Below are positions 18,988-28,103 of a DNA stretch of 64,000 nucleotides, piece by piece. The notes below the pieces were generated by a model. That model was not told where the DNA came from. It worked only from the letters and a program-made list of their open reading frames with translations, and searched no databases. Position numbers and translations under genes: made by a program. The number at the start of each line of letters is the position of its first letter. Within the stretch, counting starts at the first letter, position 1. Source of the stretch: Agrobacterium vitis (GTDB taxonomy: Bacteria; Pseudomonadota; Alphaproteobacteria; Rhizobiales; Rhizobiaceae); contig NZ_AP023273.1 in NCBI RefSeq assembly GCF_013426735.1, positions 682,001 to 746,000 on the forward strand. The letters run 5' to 3'.

Positions 18988-19479
18988 TCAACGCCAGGCA
19001 TTGTCATGCAATTTGGCGGCTTCCTCGCTCAGCAAAGGGCCGATAACCTCAACGCGGCGTTGGCCCGCCTCGAAAACCACACGGCATGGCAGGTCGAGTG
19101 TCGGATTTTCAGGATGATTGCCTGTCATCGCCTTCAATTGGCTCTCGCTCAAACCAAAAACCACCCGCCCAATCCCAGCCCAATAGGCCGCACCGGCACA
19201 CATGGCACAAGGCTCGGCTGACGTGTACATGGTGCATTGATTCAGACGTTCGGGCGTGTAGGCTTGCGAGGAACGGGTCATCAGAACCCGCTCTGCATGC
19301 CCCGTCATGTCGCGCGTCGGATTATAGGCGTTTTCCTGTTCCATCAGCACCTTACCATCCGGCCCGACCAGAATAGCACCGAAGGGATGATTGCCTGTTT
19401 CCTGGGCCCTCAGCGCGACCTTGAAGCTGAGACGAAGGAAGTATTCGTGATCGAGACCGGTCATGGGCGAAAACGTCAT
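18988..19479 (-). CDS. Nucleoside/cytosine deaminase family protein
   Basis: 163 residues from the ATG at 19479, chosen because AAGGAG lies seven bases upstream; an ATG six bases earlier is too close to that site. The zinc-dependent deaminase motifs are H61-A-E63 (GHAERVL) and C91-x2-C94 (EPCAMC). The length and the C-terminal region resemble guanine or nucleoside deaminases rather than TadA. It converges with the GntR gene, with only 21 bases between them, and stands upstream of nothing else on its strand. The substrate is unassigned. Confidence 0.87.
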   Translation of the reverse strand: MTFSPMTGLDHEYFLRLSFKVALRAQETGNHPFGAILVGPDGKVLMEQENAYNPTRDMTGHAERVLMTRSSQAYTPERLNQCTMYTSAEPCAMCAGAAYWAGIGRVVFGLSESQLKAMTGNHPENPTLDLPCRVVFEAGQRRVEVIGPLLSEEAAKLHDNAWR

Positions 19480-19586
19480 TGTCATACTCCTTGCAAAATC
19501 GGCTTGAAGGTGCGCGATGAAAAGTCGAATGACAAGCACAGTTTTCCGGCTTTATCGTTCGAGAAAATGAAACGGTGGGCCGCCAA

Positions 19587-19800
19587 ATGCAACTCATCTC
19601 CTCTTCCGTAATCCTGCTGGATGCCGTTGCCCGCGCTGGTTCTTTCCGGGGAGCCGCTGAAAAACTGAATATGTCCGCCTCGGTGATCAACCGGCAGATC
19701 ATCATCTGGAGCACGACACAGGACTGCCCTTGCTGGAAAGATTGCCGCATGGTGTGCTGCCCACAGCAACGGGGGAGCGTCGGCTGGCGGTATGTAGTTT
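19587..19800 (+). pseudogene. Truncated, frameshifted LysR-family regulator
   Basis: From ATG 19587 the frame reads the LysR winged-helix start (LLDAVARAGSFRGAAEKLNMSAS..INRQI). At about 19706 one base is missing: the following sequence makes LysR sense only in the next frame (LEHDTGLPLLERLPHGVLP, then TATGERRLA). Homology fades near 19800 and there is no effector domain before the repeat at 19873. It is the remnant of a regulator that probably once controlled the divergent deaminase gene. Confidence 0.8.
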
Positions 19801-19872
19801 TCGCAGGAGGAATTCAGGGATTGAGGAGAGAGGGCCTGCTTTCTCAGCTGACATAGGGTCGTGCGGTTGCAA

Positions 19873-19907
19873 GGGTCTGGCCGGTTCAGGTTGAACCAGA
19901 CAGACCC
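19873..19907. repeat. Family-A palindrome, leader absent
   Basis: 35-base inverted repeat with two mismatches. The arms contain GGTTCA/TGAACC and the right half reads TGAACCAGACAGACCC, matching the GAACCTGACAGACTC half of the 9106 copy. I do not see the GAAAAC-type leader. It lies 56 bases past the stop of the fumarylacetoacetase-like gene. Confidence 0.65.
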
Positions 19908-19962
19908 TAAAAGCAGGAGGAACTCAATCGGCTATCTGCCAATCGACATTGATGGATTATCC

Positions 19963-20811
19963 CTATTCAGCAACGAACCGGTTTTCGATTGAACCCAGCC
20001 CGTTTACTTCGACGCGAACGACGTCGCCCGGCTTCATGAAGGTATCGGTTGCAATCCCGACATTGGACGGTGTTCCGGTTATGATGATGTCACCCGGTTC
20101 GAGAGTCATAACGGTTGAGAGATAGGAAATCTGATCCCAGATATCGTAGATCATGTCGCCCGTAGACGTGCGCTGTCTTTCCTCGCCATTCAGAGAGAGG
20201 GATAGCGTCAAATTGTGCGGATCCGGAACTTCATCCGCCGTCGTGATCCAGGGGCCGATGGGGCCGTGGGTATCAAAGCTCTTGCCGAGCGTATAGGTCG
20301 GTGAACGGAACTGCCAGTCTCTGGCGGTGACATCATTGGCAACGAAATACCCGGCGATCACCGATTGCGCGTCTTCGCGCTTTACATGGCGGCACCGCTT
20401 GCCAATGATGAAACCCAGTTCAGCTTCGTAATCGACCTTTTCGGACACGCTGGGCAGCACCACGTCGTCATAGGGTCCATTGATGCAAGTGACCTGTTTG
20501 TTGAACCACAATTGTGACTTTGGCGTGGGTATTCCTGCGGCTGCCGCTTCCTCGGCATGGGCCCTATAATTCATCCCGATGGCGAGAAACTTCCTGGGAT
20601 CCGTGATTGGTGCAGCAAGCTGAACATCAGCCAGCACAAAAGAAGGGCTATCAAGCGCTTCCAAAGCCGGTCTCAATTCATCCAACCGCTCAATCAGCGC
20701 CTTCATTGAGCTTCCGCATTCAGGAGCCACGGAACTCAGATCAATGATCTCAGAGCCCACGACTTTACCGAGCCGAGGCTTTCCCTCAACAATAAATCTT
20801 GCCAGTTTCAT
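19963..20811 (-). CDS. Fumarylacetoacetate hydrolase family protein
   Basis: 282 residues from the ATG at 20811, with AAGGA eight bases upstream and the previous gene ending 11 bases earlier. Family motifs are FLAIGMNYRAHAEE, the metal ligands E129/E131 (DYEAELGFIIG) and D160 (ANDVTARDWQ), and GDIIITGTPSNVG near the end. Members hydrolyse C-C bonds or decarboxylate/hydrate ring-cleavage products (HpcE, MhpD-like roles). With the extradiol-type enzyme nearby, it could handle a meta-cleavage product. Confidence 0.92.
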   Translation of the reverse strand: MKLARFIVEGKPRLGKVVGSEIIDLSSVAPECGSSMKALIERLDELRPALEALDSPSFVLADVQLAAPITDPRKFLAIGMNYRAHAEEAAAAGIPTPKSQLWFNKQVTCINGPYDDVVLPSVSEKVDYEAELGFIIGKRCRHVKREDAQSVIAGYFVANDVTARDWQFRSPTYTLGKSFDTHGPIGPWITTADEVPDPHNLTLSLSLNGEERQRTSTGDMIYDIWDQISYLSTVMTLEPGDIIITGTPSNVGIATDTFMKPGDVVRVEVNGLGSIENRFVAE

Positions 20812-20821
20812 TCTATTATCC

Positions 20822-21718
20822 TTATTCCTGATCACCCGGCTCTACGGGACGAATGCTATTGACCGAAACGCCAATTCCCGGACCTGAGAAGGCCACCATT
20901 TCGGTTTTGACGATTTCAAAACACGGCATATCTGCCACGGCATTGACGATATGAAAGGTTGTCGGGAGTTGTTCAAACGTCGCCTTGTGCCAGTTGAAGC
21001 TGCCCTTGGCCCGCCAGCGCTTGAACTCGTATCCATCGAAATTGATGGCATCCGGCTTGCCCGCCCCCGGCGGTGGCGCTGGCGTCGTGATATAAGCGAC
21101 ATCGGCCCCTCCACCCTGAAACGGGTTCGTCCGAGGTACGTATTTATAGTACATGGCAGCGCCGCCCCCGGAACCAGGCAGGCTTGGCGGGGCGTCATCC
21201 TCTTCCATTTCACCGAGAGCGATGTCGAAAAATTTAAAGCCGAACCAGGATGCTTCGCAGGATGCCGTGGTTTTTTCCTTATCCCAGGTGATTTCCGGCA
21301 TGTCGCAAAACAGTTTTGGAAAGCCCATTTCATCCCGCCCGGTCAGGATTGCATCGGGAGCACCCTCCCAGATAACCGGGCAGAAAGACCCCTCCAATCG
21401 TTCGGTCTTGCCTTGATAAGTTACGGGGAAATCAATCGACAAAATGCCGTAGCCACGCCCTGCCAGCCAATAAAGATTCTTGAACCAGGCACAGGAGACA
21501 CTGATGAGCGGCTCACCGCGCAAGCTCATCCCGGGAGGCAGAAGCGCCTCTAACTTATCCGCACTGGTGCGATAGGTAATAGCCATCCATTCCGCATTCA
21601 TCGTACCGGTTTCTTCCAGCGCCCACATGCCGCCGCCCGGCTTTTGGCGGGGACCTACGGCCGGCCCGAATACCGTGGGCATCCGATAGCGGAACTCCTG
21701 ATTGAATTTGAACCCCAT
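20822..21718 (-). CDS. Acetoacetate decarboxylase-like protein
   Basis: 298 residues from the ATG at 21718, which has GGGAG nine bases upstream. The acetoacetate decarboxylase fold is suggested by TGRDEMGFPKLFCD, where K135 is in the position of the Schiff-base lysine. It is longer than the classic enzyme (~245), with an extended N-terminus. Many members are not decarboxylases but aldolase-dehydratases or enzymes of aromatic catabolism. It is co-transcribed with the fumarylacetoacetase-fold enzyme. Confidence 0.82.
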   Translation of the reverse strand: MGFKFNQEFRYRMPTVFGPAVGPRQKPGGGMWALEETGTMNAEWMAITYRTSADKLEALLPPGMSLRGEPLISVSCAWFKNLYWLAGRGYGILSIDFPVTYQGKTERLEGSFCPVIWEGAPDAILTGRDEMGFPKLFCDMPEITWDKEKTTASCEASWFGFKFFDIALGEMEEDDAPPSLPGSGGGAAMYYKYVPRTNPFQGGGADVAYITTPAPPPGAGKPDAINFDGYEFKRWRAKGSFNWHKATFEQLPTTFHIVNAVADMPCFEIVKTEMVAFSGPGIGVSVNSIRPVEPGDQE

Positions 21719-21901
21719 AAATCGATCTCCCATCACATATGACAGATGCCTCTGAATGGTGACGTAACCATCCAACTGGCCTCTGATAACTGGCTACACG
21801 TCTCAACAATCCGCGCTCGCAAAATGCGGGTGGCATTACACTGATTGGGGGTAAATCAGATAAGTCATAGGAACCTCCCTTCCTATTATAAATATTTTAT
21901 C

Positions 21902-21921
21902 ATAAAAAATATATTTTTTAT
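21902..21921. promoter_or_regulatory. 20-base perfect AT palindrome upstream of ADC/FAH operon
   Basis: ATAAAAAATATATTTTTTAT, between the porin stop and the decarboxylase-like start, about 185 bases before the latter. It shares the core AAAAATATATTTT with the site before the GntR gene at 18226. Candidate operator, or simply an AT-rich terminator of the porin gene. Confidence 0.35.
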
Positions 21922-21965
21922 CGCCTCGTCAAGCAAAAAGGTTAAAGATGGTTCTCTGACTTTCC

Positions 21966-23315
21966 TTAGGGACCTCTCCGAGGAGAAAGCCCAAGGACGG
22001 TACTCAAGTCGAATGCGAGCGCCGCATAAATGACAACACCATCCTTCTGCCTTGCGGTAGAAAAATCAGCGAAAGCAGAGTTCGGATTGATGATATAGGC
22101 CGCGCCAAAATCGAGAATGCCATTGCCAAAAATGCCTGTGCTTCCATGCACGTCAAACATGAACATGTCTTGTGACTGCCTCTGATCGACGCCTGAGAAG
22201 AACCGCCGGGCATTGCGCTCGTACTCAGCTCGCTCTTCACTGATACGAATATAGTGAACAGAGGCACCTACCCCAGCCAGTGGATTGGCTTGCCAGAACC
22301 CGGAATATTCCACGCCTGCATAGGCTTCCCATGGGTAGTCGTGACCTTCACCGAAGTAATGTAGGATACCGCCATAGAACGCGATGTTTTCCGGGTTGAA
22401 ACTATCCGACGGCCTGCTCCAAACCACCTTGCGGGCATGCGCATACATTGCGGTCGTTCCGCTGTCATGCGTGACGATCTTTGTATTGGCTCCGTATGTC
22501 GGGTTGCCCCATCCACTGTTGTAAAGCGTGTCCTGATAGGGCGTGGAACGGAAATAGGCTCCGGCTTCAAGTTTAAACGGCTTGTCACTGTCCATAAAGG
22601 TTTCGATATGACGAACGTTGGCAGCGGCGATATAGCCTTCGGCGTCTCCAGATCCCCAAGTCCAGCCGTCGCCATTCTGCCAGTTGTCCGGATTATCCTC
22701 GATCAAACCGAACCCTAACGTCGTGTTTGCCGTGAGCTTATAGGCTGCCCGCGCACCCCAAACGGAACGCACATCGTCTGGAAGGTTCAGGCTCTTGCCC
22801 TGGGTTGCGTTGATACAACTGATGCCGCTGCAAAAGCCCCTGATCGAAAAATCCCGTGCCAATCCAATGCGGCCCGCTTCTATGGTCAAGCGGTCATCCA
22901 GAAAATCAGCCTCGAGCGAAAACCGGGCGAGAGCTGTGTCAGTAGTGCCGGTCACAGGCGGAAGAAAGGAAGTCAAGTTGCCGGTGACATTGTTGTTTGG
23001 CATATTGACCACTTCAGCGAGCCTGATCCGCAGATCAGGCGTAATATTACCGGTCAGATCGACGAGGAACGACCCATAGCCTAATTTTTTGAATCCATAG
23101 GCAGGCGCACTCTGAGCGATGTTGATATAGTCAATTCGAAGATCGACCCCATTCTCATGAAGCCACCGTCCGGCTTCTGCGAGCGGGCCAGAATAGACTG
23201 GCGGTGGGCCATCCAGAAAAGGTGGTTCTTGCGTACCGATCTCCGGATCGATGGCAAAAGCTGGAGCAGCCGTCGCAAACAGCAACGGTATAGTGATCAT
23301 GTATAGAATTCGCAT
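21966..23315 (-). CDS. OprB-family carbohydrate porin
   Basis: 449 residues. A signal peptide (MRILYMITIPLLFATAAPAFA) precedes an OprB-like domain: LAEAGRWLHENGVDLRIDY, many alternating beta strands and the conserved NMPNNNVTG-type and GRI...DF motifs. It should be a trimeric outer-membrane channel for small sugars or organic solutes. The C-terminus (LGLSPRRGP) lacks the terminal aromatic residue typical of porins, which is unusual and could affect BAM recognition. It lies between two sets of catabolic genes and probably admits their substrate. Confidence 0.85.
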   Translation of the reverse strand: MRILYMITIPLLFATAAPAFAIDPEIGTQEPPFLDGPPPVYSGPLAEAGRWLHENGVDLRIDYINIAQSAPAYGFKKLGYGSFLVDLTGNITPDLRIRLAEVVNMPNNNVTGNLTSFLPPVTGTTDTALARFSLEADFLDDRLTIEAGRIGLARDFSIRGFCSGISCINATQGKSLNLPDDVRSVWGARAAYKLTANTTLGFGLIEDNPDNWQNGDGWTWGSGDAEGYIAAANVRHIETFMDSDKPFKLEAGAYFRSTPYQDTLYNSGWGNPTYGANTKIVTHDSGTTAMYAHARKVVWSRPSDSFNPENIAFYGGILHYFGEGHDYPWEAYAGVEYSGFWQANPLAGVGASVHYIRISEERAEYERNARRFFSGVDQRQSQDMFMFDVHGSTGIFGNGILDFGAAYIINPNSAFADFSTARQKDGVVIYAALAFDLSTVLGLSPRRGP

Positions 23316-24132
23316 TATTATCCTCCCCTAAGAATCGAACCTGCTCACTCCGTTGCATTTGGTTTGATTGACTGCTCCTCATTGCGACTGTGCTGCTGTG
23401 AAGCCTTCGACAAAGCGGTGACACAGACTGACACGTCGATCAGGACCACCTCCCGTATGGCCCTTATGAAGCGATGACGGCTATGCTGATCCGACGCCGA
23501 TCGCCTGAAAATGGTGGGATCGACATCATCGAAACAATGCTCGCAACGCTGCGTATGAAAGATGAGACAGAGGATGCCGAAAGATTGGCCGTCCTTTCGA
23601 CCAACACCAGCGCAGCGGTCTGGGTTACCATGGCTTCGGCTGTTTCATCCGGTGAACGTCCGACAACAGCGCGGTGCCTTTAGCGCGGTAGCGAATAACG
23701 GTCGAACACGCGGTTCCGCCCATTTCCTCAGCATGGAGATTATTGTCGAAATGACTATTCGTCCCAGGATTGGCGACGGCATGCGTCATCGTTGCCTGTT
23801 TCAAGGCTTCCTCCTCCTCTTCTTTTAAATGTGGCGTGCGGCCTCCCAGCGCACGCTTATCCTCGGTCGGATCGACCGCTAAGCTGGTCGATCCGCCACC
23901 CCTCCCCGAATAGCAGGGAAGGGTTTACCCAAAAGCTGCTATCCGAGGTTTCCGAACCAGCATTGTCAGCAGTAATATTAAGTCACAGCGTAATGACAGG
24001 TCGTCTCTCGGATACCGTGCTCCTCAACACAAGCCCCAGGAAAATCCATCGCCGAGCCGGGTAACCGCAAAACGTATAGGCCTCTTCTTTCCCGACCACG
24101 CCTGCCAATCAATCGTCCCTCGCGCTGCCCGA
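23316..24132. other. 817-base region without a recognised gene
   Basis: Short open frames exist (for example 23474-23683 on the + strand, with a plausible amphipathic start) but none has a ribosome site, recognisable family or codon pattern convincing enough to call. The left end should contain the porin promoter. It may hold a decayed gene; I could not identify a parent family. Confidence 0.5.
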
Positions 24133-25032
24133 TCAGACCTTAGGATCAAAGGCTATGCCAGGACGCAGGAAGCCTGGTGTGGGAGGCGTACCCCAGAGAT
24201 TGAGCCAGCGTCCTGCCAGACCCTCCGAGATATCCCAGGTCCGTGGCTCGTAGGTCGCGTCATTGTCGATGCGATCAAGCTCGATGGAGTTTTCCACCAG
24301 GCAACCATGCGGGTCGGCATAATAGGTGAAGATATTGCCTCCGGCCCCGTGACGGCCCGGCCCCCAAACCATCGCCCGGTCCTTGAGGGTAAGATTGTCA
24401 GCTATTGCTGCGAGATCCTCAAGCGAGTGAAGGTCAAAGGCATAATGGTGCAGCCCGCTTTCACCCGGCCCCATCGCGATCGTGTGATGGAAACCGTCTT
24501 CGGCGCGGTACCACCGCAAACCGTCTTCGCCCGTCATGTCCGAGAGCTTCATACCCAGCACCTTTGCGCAGAACTCGCCGAAAGCATGAGTATCGGGCGC
24601 GAATGCGTTGATATGCTCGATCCGGCGGGGCCTGGCACCGGGCGTCGAGTAGTTATACCGGCGTGGCTGATTGCGGGCGATCGGCGTATGCACTTCGAAA
24701 ATTGCCCCCCCTGGGGCGACGATCCGCACGGCCTTGTCGTAGTGCTTTCCAAGCGGCTTATCGTCGAGAACGGTCAACCCGTCGGACAGAGCGCGACGCT
24801 TGACCTCGTCCACGGCGTCGGCGCTGACGGCTTCCAGGCCGCAGGCCACGGCCTTGCCATCGCCCTTGATGTAGGTGAGTTCGTGATGGCGGTCGTTGCT
24901 GGAGAGATAGACCGTATCGCCGTCCTGCTCCGTGATACGAAGGCCAACTACGTCACAAATATCTTTGGCCGCACCAAGCGGATCAGGCGAGGAGATGACA
25001 ACATGTCCCATCTGCCGAATTAAATAGGTCAT
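24133..25032 (-). CDS. VOC-family extradiol-type dioxygenase
   Basis: 299 residues with two vicinal-oxygen-chelate modules (roughly 1-120 and 135-290). In the second module the metal ligands expected for type I extradiol dioxygenases are visible: H140 (RRIEH), H195/H196 (GLHHYAFDL) and E247 (CLVENSIE). The likely reaction is Fe(II)-dependent meta cleavage of a catechol. It is transcribed after the flavin reductase gene, 42 bases apart, as expected if a two-component hydroxylase makes the catechol. The substrate is unknown. Confidence 0.87.
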   Translation of the reverse strand: MTYLIRQMGHVVISSPDPLGAAKDICDVVGLRITEQDGDTVYLSSNDRHHELTYIKGDGKAVACGLEAVSADAVDEVKRRALSDGLTVLDDKPLGKHYDKAVRIVAPGGAIFEVHTPIARNQPRRYNYSTPGARPRRIEHINAFAPDTHAFGEFCAKVLGMKLSDMTGEDGLRWYRAEDGFHHTIAMGPGESGLHHYAFDLHSLEDLAAIADNLTLKDRAMVWGPGRHGAGGNIFTYYADPHGCLVENSIELDRIDNDATYEPRTWDISEGLAGRWLNLWGTPPTPGFLRPGIAFDPKV

Positions 25033-25074
25033 TTTCGTTCCTTCTATTTCACATCAATTGCCAGGCTTTTCAAA

Positions 25075-25593
25075 TCAGGTTCCGGCAACAAAACCACCGA
25101 AAGCACCACGGCAGAACAACAAGGGCGGTCGATCCCTGACCACACTCAGTGTGAGCACATTGCCCATGACGAAGAGGTGATCTCCCGCCTCATGCGCGCT
25201 ATGCAGGGTGCAATCGATCCAGGCGACAACGCCGTCGAATACCGGCAGATCAAGGCTGGAACGGCTGTGCGCAATATCCTGAAAGCGATCGGCATCCCGT
25301 TTCGCAAACCGCCCCGGAAGGTCGGATTGATCATCGGCCAGGATATTCACGCAGAATGCACCAGCTTTCGCGATCAACGGCCAGGTTTGCGAGCTATGCG
25401 CAGGTAAGAAACCAACAAGCGGTGGGTCCAGGGACACCGACGTGAATGAGCCAATTGTCATGCCAATCGGCTTATTGTCATGGTGCGCAGTCACAATGCA
25501 CACGCCGGTAGGATAGTGACCCAGCGCGCGGCGAAATTCCGCCTGGTCGTGAGGGCTGAGATTCTCAGCGGAGGCTCGTGCTTGGTTCAACAT
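25075..25593 (-). CDS. Flavin reductase (HpaC/HsaB-like)
   Basis: 172 residues of the flavin-reductase-like (split-barrel FMN) family: FRRALGHYPTGVCIVTA, SFTSVSLDPPLVGF and FAVNILADDQ-like FCVNILADDQ. It supplies reduced flavin to a separate monooxygenase. The ribosome site GAGAGG precedes its ATG. The acyl-CoA-dehydrogenase-fold proteins at 28104 and 39599 are the natural partners. Confidence 0.92.
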   Translation of the reverse strand: MLNQARASAENLSPHDQAEFRRALGHYPTGVCIVTAHHDNKPIGMTIGSFTSVSLDPPLVGFLPAHSSQTWPLIAKAGAFCVNILADDQSDLPGRFAKRDADRFQDIAHSRSSLDLPVFDGVVAWIDCTLHSAHEAGDHLFVMGNVLTLSVVRDRPPLLFCRGAFGGFVAGT

Positions 25594-25708
25594 AGGATAC
25601 CTCTCGTTATTATGTCGCCAATCATGGGAAGGGCTGTTCGGGAGCGCGCCCTGATCCGGCTTTTGCTGTGCGATACCGGGTCATCGCACCCCTTCCCCTG
25701 ACCCTGGT

Positions 25709-27079
25709 TTACTTTCCAGAGACTTCCGCCCCGGTCGGCCATTCTGGTGGGTAATTGGGTAAAAGGGCTCCCAGCGCGACGGCAACCATTGTCAGCCCGG
25801 TCAAAATGGCAAACGGGACGAAATAGCTTCCAGCTGCAGTCGCCATTGCGCTGGTAAGGAATGGCGTCAAGCCGAAGGACAGTGAGCAGATTGCCAGCGT
25901 CAAACCTTGAATTTGAGCAAAGGCTTTGGGTCCGAAATAACGGGCAACCAGGAATGGGCCGAGTGCAGACTCCGCACCCGTCGCAAATCCGAGAGAGCTC
26001 ATTGCCACATAGAGCAGGAAAACCGAACCGTGGTTGAAATAGGCAATCGTTAGGCCGATCGGAACCATGGCGAGCAGGGGCGCGATCACCCAAGGGCGTC
26101 GACTGCGATCAAGGATCATGCCGCCGAGAAAAAGACCGACGACCGAAGCCACGAACAAAACAGATTGCGAAAATGCGATGTCGTTCAGATCAAAGCCACG
26201 CTGCTGAAAGAAATCGACGGAGTTCTGTCGGACAGTCATCGGGCCTGCAGCGGTGATCGCCAGAAAAAGCGTGATGAATATCCAGGTCTTGGTCCTGATC
26301 GCCATCTTGAGAGGTATTCCGGCTGCATTCTCCATATTCAAGTGAGACCCAGGCATGGGCAGGCGCTTGGCAGCAGACGGCTTGGCGGGTTCCGAGATGA
26401 GAAAGAGCGCTGAGGGAATGCCAAGAATAGCAATGGTTCCTGCGACGACGAAATAGGAGCCGCTCCAACCGATGCCGCCCAGTTGGTGGAGGCCCGAAGC
26501 CGACCCATCACTGTTCGTCACTCCATAAATCAACCACTGGAACAAGGGAGAAAAGAGCGCATTGGCGAAGCTTGAAAGCACCCCAACCAGTGCAAATCCG
26601 ATCCCCCGATGCTCCGGAAACCAGCAAGTGATGATTTTGAAAATCACGGCAAGACTGGACATGAAGCCGAATAATGCGGCCAGGATGATCATGGGAGTCA
26701 AGATCCAGATCGTTCCGCTGACCAGCGGGATCATCGCGGTTGTCACGGCGTATAAAATGACTGCGGGAATAGCAACTGCTCTTGCACCCCACCGATCTAC
26801 CCATGCGCCGGCGAGCGGCAGGATCAGGGGGGAGAGCAGCAATGGCAGCGCCACAAAAATCAGCAGCGCATCGGCCTGAGCACGATGGGTCTCCGCCGAG
26901 AAAGCCGCGATCACAAAAGGTGTCATAGCCGAAAGACCGGCAGGACTAATAACCATCAAGATCAGGCATCCACTCAAAGCCATCCTGGCTTTCCTGGGCG
27001 CACCAACCAAACTTTTGAAATATGCTCTTAGCGTATTTCCCTCGAAAGGTGAAATAGTAGAAATTTGCGCCTGTTCCAT
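25709..27079 (-). CDS. MFS transporter
   Basis: 456 residues from the ATG at 27079, preceded by AGGGG; the frame stays open upstream but that part is hydrophilic and unlike a transporter. Twelve membrane helices are expected. Family features are GAWVDRWGAR between helices 2 and 3 and GMILDRSRR between 8 and 9. It precedes the flavin reductase and dioxygenase genes on the same strand and probably imports the aromatic-type substrate. Confidence 0.9.
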   Translation of the reverse strand: MEQAQISTISPFEGNTLRAYFKSLVGAPRKARMALSGCLILMVISPAGLSAMTPFVIAAFSAETHRAQADALLIFVALPLLLSPLILPLAGAWVDRWGARAVAIPAVILYAVTTAMIPLVSGTIWILTPMIILAALFGFMSSLAVIFKIITCWFPEHRGIGFALVGVLSSFANALFSPLFQWLIYGVTNSDGSASGLHQLGGIGWSGSYFVVAGTIAILGIPSALFLISEPAKPSAAKRLPMPGSHLNMENAAGIPLKMAIRTKTWIFITLFLAITAAGPMTVRQNSVDFFQQRGFDLNDIAFSQSVLFVASVVGLFLGGMILDRSRRPWVIAPLLAMVPIGLTIAYFNHGSVFLLYVAMSSLGFATGAESALGPFLVARYFGPKAFAQIQGLTLAICSLSFGLTPFLTSAMATAAGSYFVPFAILTGLTMVAVALGALLPNYPPEWPTGAEVSGK

Positions 27080-27571
27080 GGAACATATGCCCCTTTTTAA
27101 ATGCAGACACCTGGCGATCCCTCCTCCAAAGACGGGGCTCGGCGCTGGTTTTATTGTCGACGATTGCGGCTGTCTGTTTCCTATCAGTAAGAGATTATCC
27201 GCCCACCCATCGGGCCGCTCAGCCGGCAAGCATATCCGAGCCGGCATTGGCCGACGTGGGAATGGCTCAAGGTCAAACAGACCTTGGCCGTAGCGCAAAT
27301 GGGGTCGATCAAACACACTCGCGACATGTGTTCACGAGAGTACGCGAGCCTGCTGATTTTATCAGTCTAGAACGCGCCCTGCACAATTGCTGGATCGAAA
27401 CCGTGGTGCAAATTATCCAGGGCTTATGCACTCCGAAATGAGTTTGCGCGTCTTATTACGCTCAACACTCAACAGAGGTTGCCAGGGGAAACTGGCAACC
27501 GTCTTCTCTAAAAGACACTCTCTAACAAAGAGCTCAAACGGCTGCCTGGTTCAGCATGAACCTCACAGACT
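27080..27571. other. Intergenic region upstream of MFS gene, with repeat
   Basis: No gene recognised. The right third is a diverged family-A repeat; the left part should carry the MFS/flavin reductase/dioxygenase promoter. Confidence 0.55.
27470..27571 (+). repeat. Family-A repeat, diverged copy
   Basis: Leader-like sequence (GGGGAAACTGGCAACCG...CTAAAAGACACTC...AACAAAGAGCTC) followed by a short palindrome GGTTCA-gca-TGAACC and CACAGACTTTAG. The right end touches the stop codon of the SnoaL-like gene. Same orientation as the 9055 copy. Confidence 0.65.
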
Positions 27572-28099
27572 TTAGTGTGGCGGCTTTTGCGGTATCATGG
27601 GTGCAGCCATCTTCTGGAAGGCACTCCAATGCTCACGCAGCTTTCCATTCCGTACCCGAAAGACGGTGAGAATATACCAGTCGTAGGTTTGCCCTGGGGC
27701 GGTGGGATCAGGCATCGGATGCTTCATCATCACGCATCCCAACTCCCCCTCGACGACGACGCTGACCACCGGAGGCGCCGGACCTCTGTCCACGGGCACT
27801 TTTTTGAAATACTCGATCAGATTGGCCAACCCATTACCGTTCGCATTCGGATCATGCTGAATATAGTCGTTGTCGGCATATTTCGTCATGATATCGACGA
27901 CATTCTCTTCGACCGCCCTGGCGCGCACCATCTTGGCAAGGTCAACCTGAAAATCGACAAGAAGGCGCTTTTTTGCGGCAACTTCCGGTGACGGCGATGC
28001 CGACACGGCCGCAATATAGTCCTCCCTGTCCAGCCAGGTTTCGTAAAGCTTAGGCTCGTGGATATGGGCGACACCGTCAATGATCGTGAAATCGCTCAT
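27572..28099 (-). CDS. SnoaL/NTF2-like fold protein
   Basis: 175 residues from the ATG at 28099, with AAGGGG nine bases upstream. The fold is indicated by YADNDYIQHDPNANGNG and the C-terminal FRVRNGKLREHWSAFQ, typical of SnoaL-like cyclase/isomerase/dehydratase proteins. An N-terminal extension of ~50 residues is extra compared with the ~135-residue paralogue at 38319. It begins 4 bases after the monooxygenase stop, so the two are one transcript. A catalytic role on the hydroxylated product is possible but unproven. Confidence 0.85.
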   Translation of the reverse strand: MSDFTIIDGVAHIHEPKLYETWLDREDYIAAVSASPSPEVAAKKRLLVDFQVDLAKMVRARAVEENVVDIMTKYADNDYIQHDPNANGNGLANLIEYFKKVPVDRGPAPPVVSVVVEGELGCVMMKHPMPDPTAPGQTYDWYILTVFRVRNGKLREHWSAFQKMAAPMIPQKPPH

Positions 28100-28103
28100 G
28101 AAC

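Noticed and set aside
19479..19586. Divergent regulator-deaminase pair functional today
   Set aside because: The LysR partner is frameshifted and truncated, so only a relic was annotated.
23474..23828. Possible small genes or a gene relic between porin and dioxygenase
   Set aside because: Neither strand gives a recognisable protein even when frames are joined.
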